A program made the translations under genes and the position numbers. Positions 25,601 through 36,121 of a stretch of 64,000 nucleotides of DNA are shown piece after piece. Under the pieces are notes generated by a model. It searched no databases and had not been told where the DNA came from. It saw only the letters and a program-made list of their open reading frames with translations. Source of the stretch: Ancistrus triradiatus (lineage: Eukaryota; Chordata; Actinopteri; Siluriformes; Loricariidae); the NCBI GenBank assembly GCA_025084515.1, contig JAJAGP010000355.1, positions 62,001 through 126,000 of the forward strand, given 5' to 3'. How positions within the stretch are numbered: position 1 is the first letter of the stretch; the number at the start of each line of letters is the position of its first letter.

Positions 25601-28600
25601 GGCCACCACTGTAGCTTGTACTTTGGCCCATTCCTCCATGCAGATCTCCTCTAGAGCAGTGATGTTTTGGGGCAACACGGACTTTCAACTCCCCTCCACA
25701 GATGTTCTATGGGGCTGAGGTCTGAGACTGGCTAGGGCCACTCCAGGACCTTCAAATGCTTTTTCACGGAGCCACTCCTTCATTGCCCGAGCGGTGTGTT
25801 TGGGGATCATTGTCATGCTGGAAGCCCCAGCCATGTTCCATCTTCAATGCTCTCACTGATGGAAGGAGGGGTTTGGCTTAAGATCTCACGATTACATGGC
25901 CCCGTTCATTCTTCCCTTAACCAACGGATCAGTCGTCCTGTCCCCTCTGCAGAAAAACAGCCCCAAAGCATGATGTTTCCACCCCCATGCTTCACAGTAG
26001 GTATGGTGTTCTTGGGGATGCGACTCAGCATCCTTTTTTCCTCCAGTTGAGTTTTTACCAAAAAGTTCTATTTTGGTTTCATCTGACCACATGATATTCT
26101 CCCAATCCTCTTCTGGATCATCCATAATGCTCTCTGGCAAACTTCAGACGGGCCTGGACATGTACTGGCTTAAGCAGGGGGACACGCCTGGCACTGCAGG
26201 ATCTTGAGTCCCTCTCGGTGTAGTGTGTTACTGATGGTAGCCTTTGTTACTTGGTCCCAGCTCTCTGCAGGTCATTTCATCAGGTCCCTCTGTGTAGTTC
26301 TGGGATTTTTGCTCACCGTTCTCAATGATCATTTTGACCCACGGGATGAGATCTTGCGTGGGAGCCCCAGATCGAGGGAGATTATCAATGGTCTTGTATG
26401 TCTTCCATTTTCTTAGAATTGCTCCCACAGCTGATTTATTCACACCAACCTGCTTGCCTATTGTAGATTCACTCTTCCCAGCTGGTGCAGATCCACAATT
26501 TTCTTCCTGGTGTCCTTCCAACAGCTCTTTGGTCTTGGCCATGGTTGAGTTTGGAGTCTGACTGTTTGAGGCTGTGGACAGGTGTCTTTTATACAGATAC
26601 TGAGGTCAAACAGGTGCCATTAATACAGGTAACGAGTGGAGGACAGAAGAGCTTCTTAAAGAAGTTGTTACAGATCTGTGAGAGCCAGAAATCTTGCTTG
26701 TTTGTTGATGACCAAATACTTATTTCCACCATAATTTACAATTAAATTATTTAAAAATCCTACAATGTGATTTCCTGGATTTTTTTCTCATTTTGTCTCT
26801 CATAGTTGAAGTGTAGCTATGATGAAAATTACAGACCTCTCTCATCTTTCTAAGTAGGAGAACTTGCACAATCAGTGGCTGACTAAATACTTTTTTGCCC
26901 CACTGTAAAGATAATTATATTGAGATTCTAATAATAATTTCATATCATGACAATTTACAGTACAGAACTTGGAATTCTGTCTTTACAGGGCCAATTTTTA
27001 TTGAGGGGTTGCATTCCTAAAAAACTGATCATGAACACATCAGAATAACGAAAACAGTGAGACTCATTTAAAGTAGTTCAATGATTTGTTCTTTCAGTCT
27101 GAATAGATCTGTTGGTCTAACAAATGGTGACGCCTTAAGCTGACAGTCTGGACAAAGGGCGAGTCGGGCATGCCTCTTAGGAGTTTAAGAGTAAACACTA
27201 ATAACGATACAGTAATGAGCAAACCAAGGATGTTCTGGTGTGTAGAACAGCTCTGTACCTGTGCTGACTCCACAGATGTAATCAAACAGCTGGTAGATGG
27301 GCTTCCCAGTGAGTTTCTCCAGCTTATGTAAAGTCTGCAGTGCAACTAGTCCCCTATAAGAACAGTAAGACATTCAAAGAGGACCTTATTATTTAAATTA
27401 CCATGATAAGTAGTAATTTCTATTTCCCACATACGTGAGACTGTGGTGGCCTAGCGATTAAGGAAGGTCCAGGGTTCAAATCCCACCTCTACCAAGCTAC
27501 CACTGTTGGCTCCTTGAGCAAGACCCTTAACCCACAACTGCTTGGATTGCAAGACTGTACCAATTGTAAGTCGCTCTGGATAAGGGCGTCTGCTAAATGC
27601 TGTAAATGTAAATAAGTAGTAGTAGTGGTGAGACTGACCCAACCCCATACCATGACAAAGCCTGGCTTTTGGATTTTGCTGATAACAGTCTGGATGGTCC
27701 TTTTCATCATTGGTTCAGTGTCCTTGGTTCAGCACACAGCGTCCTTTTCTTCCAAAAGTAAAAAATAAAAAAAAGTCTGGAATAGTGATTCATTTGGCCT
27801 CAACACACGTTTCCACTGTGTGATGGTCCATCCTAGATGGAAGTTTTAAGTGGCATTTGTGACTGTAACTCCATATGGTAGTGCTTGACAAAGGTTGGAC
27901 GACTAACACAAACTGTCCAGCAGCAGATGAGCTACTGCCTTTGACTCAATATCTAGAAGGAGGAGCGATATGGTGAATGTCGCTAATAAAGTTGACAGTG
28001 TTTTAAAACTCCAGCAGCACTGCCGTGTCTGTTCCAATCATACCAGCTCAACACACACTAACACACCACCACCACAACATTGTCACTGCAGTGCTGAGAA
28101 TGATCCACCACCCAAAAAGTACCCAGAAAGAGTAAAGAGGGCTAACAATGTATGTGTAGAAACAGATGGACTACAGAATACAGTACAATACAAGTACAAT
28201 ATAAACTAAAAAAATAGAGAGTGCTTAAGATGTTTGCATAGTACTGCACATGCAGCACAATCCGCTGAAAATTGCTGCATTGCAAAATCAATAAATCTGC
28301 AAGGCGTATGAGAGGGGTGTGCCTCAGAGCACCCTAATGGACGCCAAAAAAAAGACACAAAGGAAGTAAAACAGTGACGTTAAAGCTGTGCAATTGTGCC
28401 TTTCTCCACCACAAAAACTAGCACTGTGGGGAGAACCTTTAAGCGCAATGCAAGTGCAGGCCAGCAGGGGAGTGGGGAGAGGGGAGACCTTCATGCTCAG
28501 GCGTGGTCCAAGACAACTGGGCATGGTGTGAGTGAGCTAATTTAGCTGTACTACATACAGTGTTAATAAAGCCATTCAGTTCTACTCTATAATTTCATAA

Positions 28601-31600
28601 TATTGCACCATATTGATGTGAAGTGTCTTATTTGGGATCTGTAGTAAACCCTTGTAATAAAAGTATTTCCCCTTGAAAATGTATAGAAGTCAGGCTAAAA
28701 CGAACGACTGGTTAATTCTACTGTACCTCGTCCCTCCTCCGTCGATGGAAAGGACACGAATGCCTCTGCCTTTGACCGGATCAGTGTAGCCCACAGTAGC
28801 AAGAGCCTGCCTCACTGCAGACTGCAGGTTGGGGTCATGTGCCTGACGTAATCGAAGAAGGCATGGGATTACTTTCTCCTGCACAGAGAGAGCAACAGAG
28901 TAAGCTATTTGAAATAACAGGACATGTACACAATACCACATTTGCTGGCAGAGCGAAGGCACACTTATGATGCAGAATTTTTTAAAAGCTTTGGCAGTCA
29001 TCTTTCGGCATGTCATAAATGAAATACAGTGGTGCTTGAAAGTTTGTGAACCCTTTAGAATTTTCTATATTTCTGCATAAATATGACCTAAAACATCATC
29101 AGATTTTCACACAAGTCCTAAAAGTAGATAAAGAGAACCCAGTTACACAAATGAGACAAAAATATTACACTTGGTCATTTATTTATTGAGGAAAATGAAT
29201 CCAATATTACATATTAGTGAGTGGCAAAAGTATGTGAACCTTTGCTTTCAGTAATCTGGTGTGACCCCCCTGTGCAGCAATAACTGCAACTAAACATTTC
29301 CTGTAGCTGTTCATCAGTCCTGCACATCAACTTGAAGGAATTTTAGCTTCAGCTCTTGGGATGTTGGTGGGTTTCCTCACACATTAGCTGCTCACTTCAG
29401 GTCCTTCCACAACATTTCCATTGGATTAAAGTCCAGGACTTTGACTTGGCCATTCCAAAAAACATGAACTTTATTCTTCTGTAACCATTCTTTGGTAGAA
29501 CGGCTTGTGTGCTTAGGGGCGGTGGTCTTGCTGCATGACCCACCTTCTCTTGAGATTCAGTTCATGGACAGGTTTCCTGACATTTTCCCTTTAGAAATCT
29601 CTGATATAATTCAGAATTCATTGTTCCATCAATGATGGCAAGCCGTCCTGCCCAGATGCAGCAAAACAGGCCAAACAGGCCCAAACCATGACTACTAACC
29701 CACCACCATGTTTCACAGATGGGATAAAGGTTCTTATGGCTGGAATGCAGTGTTTTCCTTTCTCCAAACATAACGCTTTTCTTTTAAATCAAAAAGTTCT
29801 ATTTTGGTCTCATCCGTCCACAAAACATTCTTCCAATAGCCTTCTGGCTCATCCACGTGATCTTTAGCAAACTGCAGACGAGCATCAATGTTCCTTTTTT
29901 GGAGAGCAGTGGCTTCTCTCCTTGTAAACCCGCCATGCAACAACCATTGTTGTTTCAGTGTTTCTTCTGATGTGGACTCATGAACATTAAGCATTAGCCA
30001 AATGTGAGAGAGGCCTTCAGTTGCTTAGAAGTTACCCTGGGGTCCTTTGTGACCTCACCAACTATTACAAGACGCCTGCTCTTGGAGTGATCTTTGTTGG
30101 TCGACCACTCCTGGGGAGGGTAACAGTGGTCTTGAATTTCCTCCTCCATTTGTACACAATCTGTCTGACTATGGATTGGTGGAGTCCAAACTCTTTAGAG
30201 ATGGTTTTGTAACCTTTTCCAGCCTGATGAGCATCAACAACCCTTTGTCTGAGCTCCTCAGAAATCTCCTTTGTTCGTGCCATGATACACTTCCACAAAC
30301 ATGCGTTGTGAAGAGCAGACTTTGATAGATCCCTGTTCTTTAAATAAAACAGGGTGCCCACTCACACCTGATTGGCATCCCATTGACTGAAAACACCTGA
30401 CTCACCATCAAATCACGTTCAAATTAACTGCTAATCCTAGAGGTTCATATACTTTTGCCACTCACTAATATGTAATATTGGATCATATTCCTCAATAAAT
30501 AAATGACCAAGTATAATATTTTTGTCTCATGTGTGTAACTGGGTTCTCTTCATCTACTTTTAGGACTTGTGTCAAAATCTGATGATGTTTTAGGTCATAT
30601 TTATGCAAGAAATATAGAAAATTCTAAAGGGTTCACAAACTTTCAAGCACCACTGTATATTCATTTAATTCAGAAAATAAGGGAAAAACACAACACTAAG
30701 AGGCTCAGCCCCCCACACAGACTTACAGCGACGGCCACACATCTGGTCTCTGGGAACTCCAGCAGGTGCATGCTCAGCTCTTCTACTCTGCTGGTGATGA
30801 GTTTCACATCAGTCACTCTCCTTATGCCTTGCACCAACGCTCTGGTCCTGTTATCGACACTCACCCGTGCAATAATCTACACAACATTTGCATATTTCAC
30901 CAATTACACCCTGGCTTGAGAGTTTCGAAAAAAAAAAAAAAATTTCCAAATTGTTGTTGGTGATGCTCTGAAATCTTACGTTGTAGTTTATACAACATGT
31001 AATCTGTATTCTGTTTATGTATAAAAGGTACAAACAATATTAGAGTGCCAGCAGGGATTCTTGTTTGAATTTATTCTTAAGGCAAGTACATGCATGTTAC
31101 TATTGTACCATATCATGGAAAAGTTTGGGCGCCCTTGGTCAACTTACAAGTTTTCAGTCATTACCTTATTAAAAGGCTGTGAAGCGAACCTGATTGCAGG
31201 TGCCAAACAGTTGCATCACTTTCCCCACCATTAATGATCTAGCATGATGTACCCTAGCACGACTTATACCGTTAAACTTCTATGTAAGCAGAGCAGTTAC
31301 CTTTTCCCGCTGAGAGAGTAGCCTTGTAGCCTTTTCCTCTGCTTGCTTCTGCTCCTTGCTTTCCGCCAATTCTGGATCCTGAGAAAGTGCTTGAGAATCC
31401 TCAGCAGGTTTGTCCTTTTCAGCAGCTGCGCTCTTTAAATCAATCTTGAACTTGGGAACCAGGGGAGAAATGTAGCTTCCCACAAATGCCTGCATGCTGG
31501 GACTCTTATAAGACAGGTATTGGCTGATGCCTTTCTTCGGGACAGCAACTGGATCCTCACTCTTTGTGGTTGGACAGTCTGTGTTAAGGGTGTTTGGAGT

Positions 31601-32165
31601 AGTCGGTGGGTCTACGTTTTGAGCCACAGGCTCAGGTATGGGATCTTGTTTTTTGGTCCCACATAACTGACTTGTGTTTGATGGCACAACAGCATCACCA
31701 TCTCTCTGCAGCAGCTTCTGGGTGTCGCTCCCAAAGTATGTATTGACATGCTCAGCCAGGTGGCTGTAGGTCTCATCCATGTTTGCGGTGAACGCTGAAG
31801 GCTGAAGACGTTGCAGAGCCTTAACTTGATGTTTGGGAGCGCCTTTGACATCGTCTTGGACTTTTCCCTCCTCTTTGGCCCTTGGCTGGTCATTGACCTC
31901 CACAGTCATGACTGCAGCAGGCTCAGGCTCTACTTTGACCTCTATGGTTTTGGCCACGGCAGTATCAGTGGGTCTGAGACGTGTTATTTTAGAAAGGAGC
32001 TCCGTGTTGACTGTTCCACTAACAGCTTTGGTGACAGTCTCCAGTGTACTCCTGATACGTGACATGGGATGAGGCGATGCCAGGACAGGACTCGTTCGAT
32101 TGGTTAAAGCCTTTCGCTCTTCTTCACTCGGACTTCCAAAAGCTTCATCGTAGTCAAGTTCTGAT
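19336..32165 (-). CDS. pnpla8: pnpla8, calcium-independent phospholipase A2 gamma (gene span, nine coding exons)
   Basis: Patatin-like phospholipase that hydrolyses fatty acyl esters of membrane phospholipids; known mammalian protein acts in mitochondria and peroxisomes. Coding exons on the minus strand, 5' to 3': 31301-32165 (5' edge tentative), 30727-30876, 28727-28878, 27259-27353, 25032-25203, 24756-24813, 24448-24642, 22154-22352, 19336-19607. Every junction is GT-AG and phases match. About 718 residues are visible; the human protein has 782. The catalytic set is complete: glycine-rich DGGGTRG, nucleophile elbow GVSTG (Ser), DGG (Asp), and the protein ends in SKL, a peroxisomal targeting tripeptide also present in human PNPLA8. 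The human-like phrase QREKIIARVS spans the first visible junction. The exon(s) for the extreme N-terminus and the 5' UTR were not found and should lie between 32.2 and 33.3 kb. Introns carry Tc1 copies of families A, B and D. No frameshift or stop was seen in the exons. Confidence 0.96.
19875..20185 (+). mobile_element. Internally deleted family D element
   Basis: Contains gcagaggatctccagttta and ttcctcaaaaaagactgg from the N-terminal side and ccatactgtcccaacttttt from the right terminus. The transposase body is missing. In the last pnpla8 intron. Confidence 0.65.
20500..20815 (-). mobile_element. Tc1-like fragment, family G
   Basis: tgcctaatatcgtgtaggtc, ggcaccaagacgttagcaac, cccatcccacagatgctcaa and ctggggaattgtcg are hallmarks of a widespread Tc1 family. 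Joined directly to family A at about 20815. Confidence 0.72.
20816..21735 (+). mobile_element. Tc1-like transposon, family A, 5'-truncated
   Basis: Begins at the GRAARRKPLLSKKN segment of transposase and continues through TDETKIDLF, WACFAASGPGRLAIIDGTMN and the intact right terminal repeat (to gcaccactg at 21735). Frameshifts near the first Asp motif. In the last pnpla8 intron. Confidence 0.88.
21955..22142 (-). mobile_element. Tc1-like fragment, family J
   Basis: Minus-strand sequence AEIQRNSVTIEKEITEIYQSGKG followed by SKAISKALLS resembles the N-terminal helix-turn-helix of a Tc1 transposase. It ends within about 15 bases of a pnpla8 donor. Confidence 0.6.
22154..22352 (-). CDS. pnpla8: pnpla8 coding exon with catalytic aspartate
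   Basis: Begins exactly at the catalytic Asp of DGGLLINNPTALA and runs through VSLGTGRYE to SATDTE. The donor GAGG|gtgagt lies only 10-15 bases from a degenerate Tc1-like fragment in the following intron. Confidence 0.96.
22478..22508. repeat. (TCA)n microsatellite
   Basis: Nine to ten tandem atc/tca units in a pnpla8 intron. Confidence 0.85.
22575..24260 (-). mobile_element. Tc1-like transposon, family D, near full length
   Basis: The left end after TA is caaccccaaatcagagaaag; the right end is degenerate near gtttatgttgta. Minus-strand transposase remains: HISPSTVRNVIKQF, QQQVQKPGFVLVWGWVSALG, HFCDGSINAEEYTEILEQHK and LPSRRLFQGRPCIFQQ. Frameshifted. Lies in a pnpla8 intron. Confidence 0.85.
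24448..24642 (-). CDS. pnpla8: pnpla8 coding exon
   Basis: Sixty-five codons, phase 0 at both ends. Encodes VAAVSTVVNRGL.. through the conserved MWQAIRASSAAPGYF and the tail HDLHQ, which leads into the catalytic Asp of the next exon. Confidence 0.96.
24756..24813 (-). CDS. pnpla8: pnpla8 short coding exon
   Basis: A 58-base exon encoding ERMGANLMINSAKDPECPK. Acceptor ttacag, donor AAG|gtgaaa. It completes the split Lys codon of the previous exon and joins in phase to VAAVSTVV. Confidence 0.93.
25032..25203 (-). CDS. pnpla8: pnpla8 coding exon
   Basis: Encodes GAILAFMLGVF.. through FYDSEIWENILK, nearly identical in pattern to the human exon. A complete family B transposon (25309-26905) sits in the intron just upstream, about 105 bases from the acceptor. 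Confidence 0.96.
25309..26905 (-). mobile_element. Tc1-like transposon, family B, full length
   Basis: TA flanks both ends. Terminal repeats cagtggggcacaaaag and ttttttgccccactg. Minus-strand transposase begins MAKTKELLEGHQEEN, with pieces KSAVGAILRKWKTYKTIDNLPR, EDWENIMWSDETKIELFGKNS and RMNGAM. Several frameshifts, so it is inactive. In a pnpla8 intron. Confidence 0.93.
27259..27353 (-). CDS. pnpla8: pnpla8 coding exon with catalytic serine
   Basis: Encodes GLVALQTLHKLEKL.. to FDYICGVST, completing the glycine-rich loop and carrying the nucleophile Ser of GVSTG. The last Gly codon is split by the intron (G|GT). Confidence 0.96.
27437..27613 (+). repeat. tRNA-derived SINE, family 1
   Basis: gtggtggcctagcgattaag, B box ccagggttcaaatccc, body and tail to gctgtaaatgtaaat. 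The head is shortened by about 15 bases. Confidence 0.85.
27625..27915 (-). mobile_element. Family D fragment
   Basis: acccaaccccataccatgac, ttggattttgctgataacag and ccactgtgtgatggtccatc match the transposase middle and N-terminal side of family D. No ends are present. Confidence 0.65.
27985..28210 (+). repeat. Dispersed repeat (also at 39480)
   Basis: Shares aactccagcag, tgtctgttccaatcatacca, ctaacacaccaccaccac, cactgcagtgctgagaatga and aaacagatggactaca with 39480-39900. Class unknown. Confidence 0.6.
28727..28878 (-). CDS. pnpla8: pnpla8 coding exon with glycine-rich loop
   Basis: Encodes EKVIPCLLRLRQ.. to the oxyanion-hole sequence LSIDGGGTR. The Arg codon is split by the following intron (AG|G). 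Acceptor tgcag, donor gtacag. Confidence 0.96.
29027..30655 (-). mobile_element. Tc1-like transposon, family A, full length
   Basis: TA on both sides; terminal repeats cagtggtgcttgaaag and ctttcaagcaccactg (1,629 bases). Minus-strand transposase: MARTKEISEELRQRVVDAHQ, helix-turn-helix, ARLQFAKDHVDEPEGYWKNV, LWTDETKIELF. Frameshifts separate the parts. It lies in a pnpla8 intron, ending 71 bases from a coding exon. Confidence 0.94.
30727..30876 (-). CDS. pnpla8: pnpla8 coding exon
   Basis: Fifty codons, phase 0 at both ends. Encodes IIARVSVDNRTRALVQ.. through ETRCVAVA, the helical repeat region just ahead of the patatin domain. The donor is gtaagt. A full-length family A transposon ends only about 70 bases downstream of the donor. 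Confidence 0.95.
31301..32165 (-). CDS. pnpla8: pnpla8 coding exon, N-terminal region
   Basis: Encodes about 288 residues of the poorly conserved N-terminal half, rich in Glu, Lys, Pro and Ser. Anchors to the family are MSRIRSTL..TKAV (human MSRIKSTL..SKAV) near residue 35 of the exon and QREK at the donor (AAG|gtaact). The 5' edge uses an acceptor ending tgtcatgcag; alternatives lie up to 25 bases upstream, before an in-frame TAG. Translation may also begin at the internal Met of MSRIRS, which would give a shorter isoform. Confidence 0.88.
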
Positions 32166-32637
32166 CTGCATGACACAGGTTGTCTTGTTGGTAGTGTCTG
32201 CTAATCGAAGTCTCCGTATTAATGTAGCCAGCATGAGTTCTCATCTTAAAAGCTACTTAAAAAATTAACAAGGCAAAGAGAAAGAACAACCACTTAGTGT
32301 TTAACACAACTCTCCTCTGCATGAATGAGCATAAGTGAAATTTGCTTCAGTTACAGCCAAACATTTGGAAGATGAACTAACTCTTACTGGAACACTCTGT
32401 AGACTCCAACTGACCTAATGCATGTCTTTGGAATGTGTCAGGAGACTGGTGTACTCTGGGGAAACCCCTTATGGGCACAGGGAGAAGATACCAACTCCAC
32501 ACAGGTGCGACCTGGACCAGGACTTAAACTGGGGATCTCTGAAGCTGTGAGTCAACACTTCAAATCAACCATTTGCACAACTATTAGATTTAATACTTGC
32601 TTTGTATCACAGCCGAGTTTCCCACACACCTGCTCAG

Positions 32638-33083
32638 ACACTATGTAGACAAAACAAGCTTGTAGACACCCAAAAATTACATCCAAAACATGGGTATTAG
32701 TATAGAGTCTGGAATATGGAACATGGCTGTGAGGTTGGCTCACTTTTGGCATTCCAGTGCATGTAAGGAGTCTGATGGAGTACGGTTCTGTACAAGGCAA
32801 GCCAGCCAAGTCAATCAAAGTGGGCAAACCAATTCTCTAGGGACTAGTTTAAGGGCAGCAGGGCAGAAACTTGATGTAGAAATATAGAAAACCCGACTTG
32901 TGGCAAGCAGAAACCTGTGTCATTGGGGTATCAGTACAACCCATTCTACTGCACAGGTTTCTCTATGGAGAGCTCAGAAATGTATGCTCTTTTATCAATG
33001 TGAGTGATTTAAGTGAGTGTTGATGAAATAGCAGAGCTCAATGATTACACGGAGTGTCCACAAACTTTTGTCTGTATAGTGTA
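32638..33083. mobile_element. Non-autonomous family E-like element in the divergent intergenic region
   Basis: Left end acactatgtagacaaaac and right end cacaaacttttgtctgtata are imperfect inverted repeats resembling family E (cactatatggacaaaag). About 446 bases, with no transposase sequence. It sits between pnpla8 and the 133-codon ORF and ends about 215 bases before that ORF's ATG. Confidence 0.65.
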
Positions 33084-33298
33084 TGTGTTTTATCTTGATT
33101 AGAAATCACTAGAGGGCAGCTCTCCATGTCCACGTCGCCATGGAAACGTGCAACGCTACAAACAGTATGGCTAGCTGAAGTAGATTCACGAAGTGAGAAA
33201 TCATCTGAGATCGTCAAATCGAAACAAAACCGGGAGACCACACAGGATCTGACAGGCTCGGAGGTCAGTAGCAGTGGATTAGAGGACGAACAGCCGAT

Positions 33299-33700
33299 AT
33301 GGAGATCAGCAACATCAACTGGGTCTCTTGCAGAGACTTCACCGTCGAGGTGGGGAAAGCACAGATCGAGGAGTACATGGGCACCTGGGAGACGCACCCG
33401 AGCTGGAAATTCAGCGTCGAGTTGGTGGAGGAAAGGGAGTTGGAATTTGAGAAGCAGCACCACTACAGAGCTCGATGGAACATCCCGACCCGCCGCTGCC
33501 CCATTCCCAAACACACGGCGTCTGTTTACTTCACCATCAGCCTCCCCAAAGGCTCAGCTCCCACTCTTCCAGTGCAGGTCCGCTTTCAGGTGGAGTCCAA
33601 CAGATCTGTGCATGTTCCGGGGAAAACCCGATTCCGACAAAAGTGGCTCTACGATGTGATTAAGAGCAAAGCTTTGCTTCTGGACACCATAGCATTTTAA
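33299..33700 (+). CDS. Single-exon ORF, 133 codons, product not recognised
   Basis: I do not recognise this protein. It begins MEISNINWVSCRDF, has alternating hydrophobic and charged stretches (VYFTISLPKGSAP, VQVRFQVES) that suggest a compact beta-rich fold, and ends LLLDTIAF. No signal peptide, membrane segment or coiled coil is evident. The ATG has G at -3 and G at +4, and an in-frame TAG lies about 27 bases upstream, so this is the first start in the frame. ATTAAA about 63 bases after the stop could serve polyadenylation. The ORF is divergent from pnpla8 and free of Tc1 or SINE sequence. A second plus-strand ORF (33126-33659, another frame, 177 residues) overlaps it, but its 3' half has shadow-like composition (Arg, Ser, Thr, Pro). 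Confidence 0.65.
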   Translation: MEISNINWVSCRDFTVEVGKAQIEEYMGTWETHPSWKFSVELVEERELEFEKQHHYRARWNIPTRRCPIPKHTASVYFTISLPKGSAPTLPVQVRFQVESNRSVHVPGKTRFRQKWLYDVIKSKALLLDTIAF

Positions 33701-33763
33701 TGAGCGTTAAAGGACTCGATATGGCAGCCGTGTCGAGATGTAAAACGTAGTGTCTTGACATTA

Positions 33764-33769
33764 CATTAA
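33764..33769 (+). terminator. Candidate polyadenylation signal of the 133-codon ORF
   Basis: ATTAAA about 63 bases after the ORF stop, just before a SINE copy. A variant hexamer, so support is modest. Confidence 0.35.
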
Positions 33770-33778
33770 AACAAAACA

Positions 33779-33970
33779 AAGACTGGTGGCCTAGTGGTTA
33801 AGGTAGGTTACTGGGCTATGGGCCAGAAGGTCCACGGTCCAAATCCCACCTCTGCCAAGCTGCCACCGTTGGGTGATTGAGGCAAGGCCCTTGACTCACA
33901 ATTGCTTAGATTATAAGAATGTATCAGTAGTGTATGTATGTATGAGCCTGCTAAACGATGTAAATGTAAA
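33779..33970 (+). repeat. tRNA-derived SINE, family 1 (diverged)
   Basis: actggtggcctagtggttaa, aaatcccacctctgccaagc and a decayed tail ending gatgtaaatgtaaag. The most diverged of the six copies. Confidence 0.8.
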
Positions 33971-34620
33971 GACTTAATTCGACTAATACTGTTAACAATG
34001 AATGATACTAATAATGTTAAGTTAGCCAGTTCGTTTATATTGCTCTACACGACATATTTGATGTATTTTTAATCTGACTCAATGTTGATTAAACATTACC
34101 AGCAAAATCAGACATCAGCCTCACAAGAAAATAAACACATCTCTCAGTGAGTATGACATGAGTATGAACTGCTAGTACGATATTGCGAACAAAGGGTTAA
34201 ATCTAAGGACTTTATACTGTATATCTGGCAAAGTTTATGTCTTCCACATTGTACGTATCAAACAAGTCATAAGCAGAAACGTCACTGTATTGAACACAAC
34301 ACAACCTACCCCCGCTTTTCCATGTAAACTGCTGTCTTTTTGTTCAGACGAAATCCGAGCTGGATAAACACATTCAGTCCTACTCAAATCAATAAATCTT
34401 ATAATAACACATTTCATTGGTAAGATGTTTACTTGCAAAGGAGCAATGGCTACTCTTCTTCTATGAAGGCTGTTATACACACGCACACTGCCACCTAACG
34501 TCTCCAGCTACAGAGCAAACAGTTAGCGTCTGTGTACCGTAGCGTGCTTATTCAAACACATATGGAAATGGCACCGCCGTTTGGCTGTCAGTAAGCCAGC
34601 TTTATGGCGTGATTCCACTA
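33971..34620. other. Unassigned intergenic sequence
   Basis: AT-rich; no ORF, RNA or known repeat was recognised. Confidence 0.4.
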
Positions 34621-34627
34621 TGTGGTA

Positions 34628-36121
34628 AAGAAAACCCAGTTAAACAAATGAGACAAAATATTATACTTGGTCATTTATTTATTGAGGAAAATGATCCAAT
34701 ATTACTTATTAGTGAGTGGCAAAAGTATGTGACCATCTAGGATTAGCAGTTAATTTGAAGGTGAAATTAGAGTCAGGTGTTTTCAATCAATGGGATGCCA
34801 ATCAGGTGTGAGTGGGCACCTGTTTTATTTAAAGAACAGAAATCTATCAAAGTCTGCTCTTCACAACACATGTTTGTGGAAGTGTATCATGGCACGAACA
34901 AAGGAGATTTCTGAGGAGCTCAGAAAAAGAGTTGTTGGTGCTCATCAGGCTGGAAAAGGTTACAAAACCATCTCTAAAGAGTTTGGACTCCACCAATCCA
35001 CAGTCAGACAGATTGTGTACAAATGGAGGAAATTCAAGACCATTGTTACCCTCCCCAGGAGTGGTCACCCAACAAAGATCACTCCAAGAGCAAGAGTTGC
35101 GGAGGTCACAAAGGACCCCAGGGTAACTTCTAAGCAACTGAAGGCCTCTCTCACATTGGCTAATGTTAATGTTCATGAGTCCACCATCAGAAGAACACTG
35201 AACAACAATGGTGTGCATGGCAGGGTTGCTTGAAGAATTGCCACTGCTCTCCAAAAAGAACATTGCTGCTCGTCTGCAGTTTGCTAAAGATCACATGGAC
35301 GAGCCAGAAGGCTACTGGAAGAATGTTTTGTGGACAGATGAGACCAAAAAGGAACTTTTTGGTTTAAAAGAAAAGCGTTATGTTTGGAGAAAGGAAAACA
35401 CTGCATTCCAGCATAAGAACCTTATCCCATTTGTGAAACATGGTGGTGGTAGGATCATGGTTTGGGCCTGTTTTGCTGCATCTGGACCAGGACGACTTGC
35501 TATCATTGATGGAACAATGAATTCTGAATGAGATCAGAGAATTCTAAAGGAAAATGTCAGGACATCTGTCCATGAACTGAATCTCAAGAGAAGGTGGGTC
35601 ATGCAGCAAGACAACCACCCTAAGCACACAAGTTGTTCTACCAAAGAGTGGTTACAGAAGAATAAAGTTCATGTTTTGGAATGGCCAAGCCAAAGTCCTG
35701 ACCTTAATCCAATGGAAATGTTGTGGAAGGACCTGAAGTGAACCTAATGTGAGGAAACCCACCAACATCCTAGAGCTGAAGCTGCTCTGTACGGAGGAAT
35801 GGGCTAAAATTCCTCCAAGCCGGTGTGCAGGACTGATCAACAGCTACAGGAAACGTTTAGCTGCAGTTATTGCTGCACAGGGGGGCCACGGCAGATACTG
35901 AAAGCAAAGGTTCACATACTTTTGCCACTCACTAATATGTAATATTGGATCATTTTCCTCAATAAATAAATGACCAAGTATAATAGTTTTGTCTCATTTG
36001 TGTAACTGGGTTCTCTTTATCTACTTTTAGGACTTGTGTGAAAATCTGATGATGTTTTAGGTCATATTTATGCAGAAATATAGAGAATTCTGAAGGGTTC
36101 ACAAACTTTCAAGCACCACTG
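34628..36121 (+). mobile_element. Tc1-like transposon, family A, best-preserved coding region
   Basis: The left terminal repeat is cut to its inner part (gaaaacccagttaaacaaat); the right terminal repeat is complete to gcaccactg. The transposase start MARTKEISEELRKRVVGAHQ is open for about 110 codons to NNNGVHGRVA, then a frameshift with a stop. A second open stretch covers ARLQFAKDHMDEPEGYWKNV to GRLAIIDGTMNSE. Catalytic motifs TDET, DNHPKH (Asp to His next to the second Asp) and NPMEML are present. Confidence 0.93.

Noticed and set aside
33038..33514. Minus-strand ORF of 158 residues over the 133-codon plus-strand ORF
   Set aside because: Composition looks like an antisense shadow of the GC-rich exon; no start context or splice support.
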